From positions 1 through 6,590 of the forward strand of contig JAGWPI010000043.1 in the NCBI GenBank assembly GCA_028877005.1: a DNA stretch of 6,590 nucleotides, in the 5' to 3' direction. This document shows, piece after piece, positions 1 through 6,590 of the stretch (position 1 is the first letter of the stretch; each line of letters starts with the position of its first letter). The position numbers and the translations under genes were made by a program. The DNA is from Bacteroidota bacterium (GTDB lineage Bacteria; Bacteroidota; Bacteroidia; Chitinophagales; Chitinophagaceae). A model generated the notes under the pieces. It had not been told where the DNA came from, did not search any database, and was given only the letters and a program-made list of their open reading frames with translations.

Positions 1-69
1 TTGGTATATCCAATTCCAACACAGGCATTGGCTGCAAACCCCAATCTAAAACAAAACCCCGGTTATTAA
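1..69 (+). CDS. C-terminal end of a SusD/RagB-family outer-membrane nutrient-binding lipoprotein (5' partial)
   Basis: Only the last 22 codons and the TAA stop are in the window; the gene enters from the left edge in frame 1. The visible peptide has the tail typical of SusD/RagB proteins: a YPIP motif, a short helix-like stretch, then ANPNLKQNPGY directly before the stop. In this family the segment closes the C-terminal region of a surface lipoprotein that sits over a SusC-type TonB-dependent transporter and passes glycans or peptides to it. The match rests on this short but very characteristic ending; no catalytic or binding residues are visible. A susC-like gene would be expected further upstream. 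A strong hairpin terminator begins 23 bases after the stop, so this is probably the last gene of its transcription unit. The substrate cannot be inferred. Confidence 0.85.
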   Translation: MVYPIPTQALAANPNLKQNPGY

Positions 70-92
70 ACCAGTTTTTATATAAACCTTCC

Positions 93-126
93 ATAAAAGA
101 CCGGAATTTCCGGTCTTTTATTTTTT
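93..126 (+). terminator. Rho-independent terminator after the SusD-like gene
   Basis: A perfect 12-bp inverted repeat pairs positions 93-104 with 110-121. Its core is GACCGG/CCGGTC with flanking A/T pairs, and the loop is five bases (AATTT). A run of six T (121-126) follows at once. The hairpin is GC-rich at its heart in otherwise AT-rich DNA, as expected of an intrinsic terminator. It separates the SusD-like gene from the lipoprotein genes. The A tract on the left arm could let it work partly in the other direction, but no minus-strand gene needs it here. Confidence 0.9.
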
Positions 127-206
127 ATTGGGATGGCTTATTTATTTTTATTAACCATTGTTTTAAAATTCTGTTATTTATTTTAATAGTTGTAATAATC
201 CTAGTT

Positions 207-311
207 ATGCCCCACTACCATTCCATTTTAGTACTTACATTTACAACAATTGTTGCTATTATTGCCGCATTTATTGATTATGTTTTTTACAGTAATACTG
301 TTAGCCAATAA
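207..311 (+). CDS. Doubtful 34-aa hydrophobic small ORF in the intergenic region
   Basis: This ORF runs from ATG at 207 to TAA at 309-311. The peptide begins MPHYHSILVL, has one continuous hydrophobic segment at about residues 7-23 that could span a membrane, and ends in a short polar tail. It lies in the same frame as the following lipoprotein gene and stops 18 bases before that gene's ATG, a spacing that would suit a leader peptide or translational coupling. Against it, there is no Shine-Dalgarno motif, I recognise no family, and the reading frame stays open upstream as far as the hairpin, so its openness is not special in this AT-rich DNA. T-rich DNA also gives hydrophobic peptides by chance. 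The rest of 127-329 shows no other convincing gene or RNA. I list it only as a candidate. Confidence 0.2.
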   Translation: MPHYHSILVLTFTTIVAIIAAFIDYVFYSNTVSQ

Positions 312-329
312 ACACTAACACAACACGTT

Positions 330-3300
330 ATGAAATATTTGCTTTTAAGCGTCTCTCTTATTCTTTTACTGTCCTGTCAACAAAAAAATACAAACACACT
401 TTTTACATTAATGCCCAATACCGGTATTCATTTTAGGAATGATGTAACAGATGGCCGTTTGGAAAATAGTTTTCTCTTTAGAAATTTTTATAACGGGGGT
501 GGCGTTGCTATTGGTGATATTAATAATGATGGCTTACCCGATGTGTTCTTTACTTCTAATATGGGTGAGAATAAATTGTACCTAAATGAAGGTAATTTTA
601 AATTTAAAGACATTACGGCTACTGCAGGTTTTAAACAAGATAGTATGTGGAGCACCGGGGTGGTATTTGTGGACATAAATAATGACGGATGGTTAGACAT
701 ATATGTATGCAACTCCGGCCACATGTCAAATGGCAATCGTAGGAATAAATTGTACATCAATAATCATAATAATACATTTACGGAAGCAGCACACCAATAT
801 GGGTTAGACCACAAAGGCTATACTACACAAGTTTCATTTTTTGATTATGATTTAGATGGTGATTTAGATTGTTTTATTATTGATAACAGTCCCATACCCG
901 TTAATCAACTAGCATTTAATAATAACCGCGATTTGCCCGACAGTGCCTGGAAAGTAGCCGATTTTTTAAAAGGTGGTGGTAACCATTTATTGCGTAACGA
1001 TAACGGACATTTTGTAGATGTTACCCAACAGGCAGGCTTACACAGCAGCTTAATTAGCTTTGGATTAGGTATTTCAATAGGTGATGTAAATGGCGATGGC
1101 TATCCGGATATTTATGTATCTAACGATTCTTATGAACGCGATTACCTCTACATTAATCAGCGGAATGGAACTTTTAAAGATGAGTTTGAAAATCGTATTA
1201 GACATACCAGCTTTTCCTCCATGGGTAGCGATTTTGCCGATATTAACAACGATGGCTGTATTGATATTTTTAATACAGATATGCTGCCTGATGATGATTA
1301 CCGCTTAAAAACTACAGGCGCTTTTGATAATATTGATTTGTTTAGAAGTAAACTGCGTGCGGGCTTTTATTACCAGTATGTAAAAAACTGCTTACAACTA
1401 AACGATAAAAATGGAAAATTTTCTGAAATAGCCAATTATGCAGGGGTTCCGGCTTCAGACTGGAGTTGGGGTGCATTAATGTTTGATATGGATAACGATG
1501 GTTATAATGATATTTATGTTTGTAATGGTGTAAATAGAGATGTAACTGATTTAGATTTTATAGATTTTTTTGCTAATGATGTTATTCAAAAAATGGTATT
1601 AACCGGCAAAAAAGATAATGTAGATCAGGTACTATTAAAAATACCGCAAAACCCATTACCAAATAAAGCTTTCCATAATCAACACGATTTGCGGTTTATA
1701 GATAAAGCTAAACAATGGGGGCTGGTGCAATCTTCGTTTTCAAATGGTGCGGCTTATGGCGATTTAGATAATGACGGCGATTTGGATTTGGTAGTGAACA
1801 ATGAAAATATGGAGGCCTTTGTATACAAAAACAATAGCCGCGAAATAAACCACAATCACTATGTTGGCTTTCTGCTAAAAGGTACATCACAAAACACTTT
1901 TGCCATAGGTAGTAAAATAGAGGTTTATGCTAACGGACAAATAATGAGCAGAGATGTATTCCCAAGTCGGGGTTTTCAATCATCTATGGATTATAAACAA
2001 ATTATTGGGTTGGGGCAATTATCACACATTGATTCTATTCGCATCATTTGGCCAAATTTGGGCATTAGTACTTATGCAAACCCTACTATTGATACTGTTT
2101 ATCACTACCAACAACCCACATCATTCGTATCATTCTTCAAAAAAGATAATACAACAATAACCCCTTTGCTCGATTCCGTTAAAAGCATATTTGAAAAGCA
2201 TGTAGAAGATGATAATATTGATTTTAATTATGAGCGTAATATTCCCAAAATGCTTTCTCGAGAGGGGCCTAAAGCTGCTGTTGCAGATGTAAACGGTGAT
2301 GGACTTGCTGATGTATATATAGGTGGTACTGTTGGTCATCCCGGTCAAATTTATTTGCAACAGCCCAATGAATCTTTTATAAAAAAGCAGGAACCTGCAT
2401 TTACACAGTTTAGCGATTTTGAAGATGGTGCTGTAGCATTCTTAGATTATGATCATGATGGAGATATGGATTTGCTGATTTGTCCAACCGGTAATACACA
2501 TCCTTCTAATACCCGGCAAATGCAACTACGTTTGTTTACTAATGATGGTAAAGGAAACTTTACAATTAAATCAGATGCATTCCCTAATACAGGTATGAAT
2601 ATATCTGTGGTTGCCGTGCATGATTTTAATGGTGATGGCTTTCCCGATATTTTTGTTGGTGGAAGAAATGAGCCGCGCAATTACGGCGTTGACCCTCAAA
2701 GCTATTTATTTGTTAATGATGGTAAAGGTCATTTTACAGATATTGCTGCTACCAAAAATCCAACCATTGCACACATTGGTATGGTAACAGGTGCACAATG
2801 GGCAGATGTATTAGGAACAGGTACCCAACAATTAATTATTGTGGGTGAATGGATGACACCGCATATCTTTTCAGTACAAGGTGATAAGTTTACAGAGGTA
2901 AAAACAAATTTAAATGATAAATACGGTTGGTGGGAAAGTTTAGCTGTAGCTGATGTAAATGGCGATGGACTAAATGATTTGATTATTGGCAATATTGGAG
3001 AAAATTTTTATCTGCATCCTGATTCTACTCATCCGGTAAAACTTTGGATTAATGATTTTAATCAGAATGGTGCACAAGATAAAATACTAACCAGTACCAT
3101 TAACGGTAAAGACTTGCCGGTGTTTTTAAAGCGTGATATGGAAGATGAAATCCCTTCTCTCAAAAAAAATAATTTAAAACACCATGATTATGCAACAAAA
3201 TCTGTTCAAGAATTATTTCCCGAATCAGTCATTCAGTCCTGCATTGTAAAAAACTTCAATTATACCCCTTCTGTTATTGCTATAAATATGGGTAATGGAA

Positions 3301-3662
3301 TCTTTAAATTACAAAAACTACCCCCGGCAGTTCAATTCTCTTCTGTAAATGCCATACTGTGTAGAGATTTGAATGGTGATGGTAAAACAGATATATTGTT
3401 GGGTGGAAATGAATTTGGTTTTCTGCCGCAATTTGAAAGATTAGATGCCAGTTACGGAACAATATTAATGAATAGCGGTAATGCAGTTTTTAAAATGTTG
3501 AGTACCCAACAGGCAGGTGTTGAATTAAATGGAATGGTGCGAGATATTGTGGAAATTCCAACAAGAAATAAACCTTACTTTCTTTTCTTGCAAAATGATG
3601 CATATCCGGTACTATTTAAATTGGGAAAAAAAGATAGCATGGTTAAACAACCAAACCAATAA
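330..3662 (+). CDS. Large FG-GAP/VCBS-repeat lipoprotein with ASPIC/UnbV domain (CRTAC1-like), 1110 aa
   Basis: Predicted outer-membrane-anchored, calcium-binding repeat protein of unknown ligand. Residues 1-15 form a lipoprotein signal peptide with lipobox LLSC, making Cys16 the probable lipidated N-terminus. Seven DxDxDG-type calcium loops start at residues 63, 115, 172, 252, 304, 386 and 478, the pattern of FG-GAP/VCBS beta-propeller blades. An ASPIC/UnbV-like domain follows at about 513-592, with AIGSKIEVYANG, RGFQSSM, GLG and a WP at 574. A second series has loops at 653, 706, 765, 875, 909 (DFNQNGAQD, relaxed) and 1013; the expected loop at 826 is degenerate (DVLGTGTQQ). Other landmarks are DWSW (377-380) and GWW (866-868). 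The start is supported by the signal peptide directly after ATG and by an in-frame TAA at 309-311; no Shine-Dalgarno is visible. The gene lies downstream of a SusD-like gene but beyond its terminator, and 52 bases before a paralogue. FG-GAP repeats resemble integrin alpha blades, suggesting protein or glycan binding (inference). No enzyme motif is seen. Confidence 0.93.
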   Translation: MKYLLLSVSLILLLSCQQKNTNTLFTLMPNTGIHFRNDVTDGRLENSFLFRNFYNGGGVAIGDINNDGLPDVFFTSNMGENKLYLNEGNFKFKDITATAGFKQDSMWSTGVVFVDINNDGWLDIYVCNSGHMSNGNRRNKLYINNHNNTFTEAAHQYGLDHKGYTTQVSFFDYDLDGDLDCFIIDNSPIPVNQLAFNNNRDLPDSAWKVADFLKGGGNHLLRNDNGHFVDVTQQAGLHSSLISFGLGISIGDVNGDGYPDIYVSNDSYERDYLYINQRNGTFKDEFENRIRHTSFSSMGSDFADINNDGCIDIFNTDMLPDDDYRLKTTGAFDNIDLFRSKLRAGFYYQYVKNCLQLNDKNGKFSEIANYAGVPASDWSWGALMFDMDNDGYNDIYVCNGVNRDVTDLDFIDFFANDVIQKMVLTGKKDNVDQVLLKIPQNPLPNKAFHNQHDLRFIDKAKQWGLVQSSFSNGAAYGDLDNDGDLDLVVNNENMEAFVYKNNSREINHNHYVGFLLKGTSQNTFAIGSKIEVYANGQIMSRDVFPSRGFQSSMDYKQIIGLGQLSHIDSIRIIWPNLGISTYANPTIDTVYHYQQPTSFVSFFKKDNTTITPLLDSVKSIFEKHVEDDNIDFNYERNIPKMLSREGPKAAVADVNGDGLADVYIGGTVGHPGQIYLQQPNESFIKKQEPAFTQFSDFEDGAVAFLDYDHDGDMDLLICPTGNTHPSNTRQMQLRLFTNDGKGNFTIKSDAFPNTGMNISVVAVHDFNGDGFPDIFVGGRNEPRNYGVDPQSYLFVNDGKGHFTDIAATKNPTIAHIGMVTGAQWADVLGTGTQQLIIVGEWMTPHIFSVQGDKFTEVKTNLNDKYGWWESLAVADVNGDGLNDLIIGNIGENFYLHPDSTHPVKLWINDFNQNGAQDKILTSTINGKDLPVFLKRDMEDEIPSLKKNNLKHHDYATKSVQELFPESVIQSCIVKNFNYTPSVIAINMGNGIFKLQKLPPAVQFSSVNAILCRDLNGDGKTDILLGGNEFGFLPQFERLDASYGTILMNSGNAVFKMLSTQQAGVELNGMVRDIVEIPTRNKPYFLFLQNDAYPVLFKLGKKDSMVKQPNQ

Positions 3663-3714
3663 ATTATTCAACTGCTTTATGAAGGAAACCCGGTATTTTT
3701 TCGTTAATTAATTT

Positions 3715-6590
3715 ATGAAAGGCATGTATAAACTCATTTTAATTGTATTTACTTTATTATTATTTGCCTGTCAACCAACTAAAAAAGAACAGCCCGTTGG
3801 TTCGCCAATATTTATACTGCGCACCGATAGCCTAACCGGGTTACACTTTAAAAATCAATTAAAACCTACACCAACCTTCAACATGTTTAAGTACATGTAT
3901 TTTTATAACGGAGCCGGTATTGGTGCTGGCGATTTTAATAATGATGGAAAAATAGATTTGTTTTTTACTGCCAACCAGGGCGATAATAAATTATATTTAA
4001 ACAAGGGTAATCTTAAGTTTGAAGATGTTACAAAACAAGCTGAAATACCCGAAGATGGAGAATGGTCAACCGGCGTATCTGTTGTTGATATAAACAATGA
4101 TGGGTTATTAGATATCTATATTTGTCGTGTTGGTCATTATGAGATTTTGAAAGGACACAATCAATTGCTTATTTGTACCGGAATTGATTCTACCGGTATT
4201 CCACATTATAAAGATGAAGCCAAAGCCTATGGCTTGGATTTTTCGGGCTTTAGTACACAAGCTGTTTTTTTTGATTATGATATGGACGGAGATTTAGATA
4301 TGTTTTTACTTAATCACTCTGTACATCAAAACGGATTATTTGCTCCTCGCAAAAATTTCTTAGGTACTTATGATTCACTTTCCGGTGATAGAATTTACAG
4401 AAATAATGGAAATAATACTTTTACCGATGTTACACGTAAAACCCATATTAATAGCTCTGCCATTAGTTATGGATTAGGTATTGCTGTTGCCGATATTAAT
4501 TTAGATGGCTATCCCGATTTGTATGTAGGGAACGATTTTCACGAAAATGATTATTTATATATCAATCAAAAAAATGGCACTTTTTCAGAAGAAAATAATC
4601 AACGCCTTATGCACACCAGCCAGTTTTCAATGGGGGTTGATGTGGCTGATGTAAATAATGATGGATATCCCGAAATTATCTCGATGGATATGCTGCCTTT
4701 TGAGCCTTATATTTTAAAGCGCTCGTTGGGAGAGGATGAATATGATATTTTTTACCATAAAATTGATGTTGGATATAATTATCAATATACCAGAAATAAC
4801 CTGCAACTTAATCGGCGAAATGGCATGTTTAGTGAAGTTGGTTTGTACTCGGGAGTATATGCTACTGACTGGAGCTGGGCGCCTTTGTGGATGGATTTTG
4901 ATAACGATGGTAAAAAAGATTTATTTATATCCAATGGCATTCCCAAAAGAATGAATGATATGGATTATGTAAACTTTGTTTCAAATGAAGAAATACAAAA
5001 AAAAATTAATAGTAATACCATTGCTGATCAGGATATGGCATTAGTAAACAAATTTCCCGAAATAAAAATTCCAAATAAATTTTACAGGAACAATGGTCAG
5101 ATGGTTTTTATTGATGAACAAAATAGAATACAAAATAATCAACCCACTTATTCCAATGGTGCAATTTATGCCGACTTAGACAATGATGGTGATTTAGATG
5201 TGGTGGTAAATAATATTGACGAACCCGCGATGGTATATGAAAATACTACCAACAATAGTGCAATAAAAAAATCATACCTCGAATTAAATTTAAAAGGTCC
5301 TCAGAAAAATATTCATGCGTTGGGCAGTAAGGTTATATTGTATGCAAATGGTGGTATACGTACGTATGAAAAATATCCTACCCGAGGTTTTCAGTCTAGC
5401 ATGGAAATACCATTGCATATTGGGTTAGACAGTACTAAAATAGATTCAGCCTTTTTGATATGGCCCGATAATACCTATCAACGGTTAGGCTTTGCTGAAA
5501 AAAATACAACTATTAGCCTGCAATATAAAAAAGGATTACCTAAGTTTAACTATGCTAATATTACTGCATTTCATCCCAATACAACACGGTTAATGGAAGA
5601 TATTACCGCCAAAGTGCAATTAAATTATTTACACAAAGAAAATCATTTTGTTGAGTTTGATCGGGAACCATTAATTCCCCATATGGTATCTACCGAAGGA
5701 CCTGCATTGGCAATAGCTGATATTAATCATGATGGATTAGAGGATGTTTTCATAGGTGCATCTAAAACCTTTAAACCTGCCATATTTTTACAAAAACCTA
5801 ATGGTACTTTTCAACAACTACTTCAGCCTGCCTTAAATGCAGATAGTACTTATGAAGATGTAGATGCCACTTGGATAGATGTAAACAATGACGGTAATGT
5901 TGATTTGGTGATTGCTTCGGGCGGTAATGAGTATTATGGAACCGATGAACACATGCAACCAAGGGTATATCTAAATGATGGTAAGGGTAACTTATCTAAA
6001 TTACCGGATGCATTTAAAAATATTTTTATTACTGCTTCATCCATTGCCCCCTATGATATTAACGGAGATGGATTTGTGGATGTTTTTATTGGCGCAAGAG
6101 CACTTCCTTGGAATTATGGTATTACCCCCAATTCTTATTTATTGTTAAATGATGGACACGGTCATTTTACCGATGTAACAGAAAAATATGCTCCCGACTT
6201 AAAAAATATTGGTTTGGTAACTCAAGGGCTTTGGTACGACCTTAATAAGGATGGGAAAAAAGATTTACTGGTTACTACTGAATGGAATGGTATTTATGCT
6301 TTTATGAATCAAAATGGTCGGTTTATAAAAAATACCCTTACCGATAAAAAAGGTTGGTGGAACTTTATTTTACCCGTTGATGTAAATAATGATGGACACA
6401 TAGATTTAATTGCAGGAAACTTAGGCCTCAATAGTAGATTAAAAGCCACAGAAAAAGAGCCTGTTCGTTTATATGTGAACGACTTTGATGACAATGGACA
6501 GAAAGAGCAGATACTTACTTATTATTTGGAAGGCAAAGAAATACCTTTTGCCAATAAGGATGAATTACAAAAACAAATACCCATTTTAAA
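3715..6590 (+). CDS. Second FG-GAP/VCBS-repeat lipoprotein with ASPIC/UnbV domain, paralogue of the preceding gene (3' partial)
   Basis: The frame is open from ATG at 3715 to the window end, giving 958 complete codons without a stop. An in-frame TAA at 3709-3711 excludes an earlier start. ATG at 3724 is possible, but the first ATG gives the fuller signal peptide: residues 1-18 with lipobox LFAC, lipidated Cys19. Seven calcium loops start at residues 73, 125, 187, 260, 312, 394 and 487. The ASPIC/UnbV-like domain covers about 523-592 (ALGSKVILYANGG, RGFQSSM, GLD, WPD at 583). Further loops start at 669, 722, 781, 842, 889 and 923. DWSW (385-388) and GWW (880-882) match the neighbour. Aligned by eye, residues 73-141 agree with the upstream protein at 44 of 69 positions. 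By that comparison about 160 residues, including one more calcium loop, lie beyond the window. The 52-base spacer has no clear terminator, so co-transcription with the upstream gene is likely. A likely role is a surface or periplasm-facing binding lipoprotein; the ligand is unknown. Confidence 0.93.
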   Translation, partial: MKGMYKLILIVFTLLLFACQPTKKEQPVGSPIFILRTDSLTGLHFKNQLKPTPTFNMFKYMYFYNGAGIGAGDFNNDGKIDLFFTANQGDNKLYLNKGNLKFEDVTKQAEIPEDGEWSTGVSVVDINNDGLLDIYICRVGHYEILKGHNQLLICTGIDSTGIPHYKDEAKAYGLDFSGFSTQAVFFDYDMDGDLDMFLLNHSVHQNGLFAPRKNFLGTYDSLSGDRIYRNNGNNTFTDVTRKTHINSSAISYGLGIAVADINLDGYPDLYVGNDFHENDYLYINQKNGTFSEENNQRLMHTSQFSMGVDVADVNNDGYPEIISMDMLPFEPYILKRSLGEDEYDIFYHKIDVGYNYQYTRNNLQLNRRNGMFSEVGLYSGVYATDWSWAPLWMDFDNDGKKDLFISNGIPKRMNDMDYVNFVSNEEIQKKINSNTIADQDMALVNKFPEIKIPNKFYRNNGQMVFIDEQNRIQNNQPTYSNGAIYADLDNDGDLDVVVNNIDEPAMVYENTTNNSAIKKSYLELNLKGPQKNIHALGSKVILYANGGIRTYEKYPTRGFQSSMEIPLHIGLDSTKIDSAFLIWPDNTYQRLGFAEKNTTISLQYKKGLPKFNYANITAFHPNTTRLMEDITAKVQLNYLHKENHFVEFDREPLIPHMVSTEGPALAIADINHDGLEDVFIGASKTFKPAIFLQKPNGTFQQLLQPALNADSTYEDVDATWIDVNNDGNVDLVIASGGNEYYGTDEHMQPRVYLNDGKGNLSKLPDAFKNIFITASSIAPYDINGDGFVDVFIGARALPWNYGITPNSYLLLNDGHGHFTDVTEKYAPDLKNIGLVTQGLWYDLNKDGKKDLLVTTEWNGIYAFMNQNGRFIKNTLTDKKGWWNFILPVDVNNDGHIDLIAGNLGLNSRLKATEKEPVRLYVNDFDDNGQKEQILTYYLEGKEIPFANKDELQKQIPIL

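Noticed and set aside
133..186. 18-codon hydrophobic ORF after the terminator
   Set aside because: Too short, with no initiation signal; T-rich DNA gives such peptides by chance.
253..286. Possible Bacteroidota-type promoter: TTG at 253-255 and TATGTTTT at 279-286 (one mismatch to TAnnTTTG)
   Set aside because: The spacing of 23 bases is slightly long, the -33 box is incomplete, and another equally good -7-like box (TACATTTA, 236-243) occurs nearby. In this AT-rich DNA such matches are expected by chance.
488..760. Antisense open frames opposite the lipoprotein genes (488-760, 1708-1890, 2130-2360, 2453-2680, 2729-2992, 3903-4097, 6309-6494)
   Set aside because: They are reverse-complement shadows of repeat-coding DNA. 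Those at 488-760 and 3903-4097 resemble each other only because the sense repeats are homologous. None has a recognisable family or start context.
1090..1308. Same-strand overlapping open frames inside or across the lipoprotein genes (1090-1308, 1954-2160, 3529-3711, 4736-4954)
   Set aside because: They lie out of frame within clearly coding DNA with conserved protein motifs in the main frame; their products look like random out-of-frame translations.
1022..3517. Exact 15-base repeat TACCCAACAGGCAGG at 1022-1036 and 3503-3517
   Set aside because: Both copies encode the same TQQAG peptide in the same phase of a repeat protein, so shared coding constraint explains it better than a functional DNA repeat.
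3682..3687. AAGGAA as a ribosome binding site for the second lipoprotein gene
   Set aside because: It lies 27 bases before the ATG at 3715, too far to act as a Shine-Dalgarno, and the first gene has none either.

Overview
The window looks like AT-rich chromosomal DNA of a member of the Bacteroidota, perhaps a Chitinophagaceae/Cytophagales/Saprospiraceae-type organism. I cannot name a genus from sequence alone. Three things support this: the extreme C-terminus of a SusD/RagB-type protein at the left edge, two large FG-GAP/ASPIC lipoproteins of a type expanded in this phylum, and gene starts with no Shine-Dalgarno motif.

Layout, all on the + strand. Positions 1-69 hold the last 22 codons and stop of a SusD/RagB-like gene. 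A strong intrinsic terminator follows at 93-126. The stretch 127-329 is AT-rich and holds only a doubtful 34-codon hydrophobic ORF (207-311). The first lipoprotein gene is complete at 330-3662 (1110 aa). After a 52-base spacer, a second, homologous lipoprotein gene starts at 3715 and is cut off by the window end at 6590 (958 codons visible, no stop reached).

The two large proteins share one plan. Each has a lipoprotein signal peptide, a block of seven DxDxDG calcium-loop repeats (FG-GAP/VCBS type), an ASPIC/UnbV-like domain near residues 513-595, and a second block of calcium-loop repeats with conserved GWW and NDF..NG motifs. The calcium loops pair one to one between the paralogues, so this is a duplicated gene pair rather than two independent repeat proteins.

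Working together (inference): SusD-like proteins capture nutrients at the outer membrane with a SusC-type TonB-dependent transporter, whose gene would be expected just left of the window. Large predicted lipoproteins encoded next to such a pair are plausible accessory binding proteins of the same envelope system. Nothing here names the ligand. The terminator means the lipoprotein genes probably have their own promoter or depend on read-through. I see no RNA genes, mobile elements, CRISPR arrays or enzymes.
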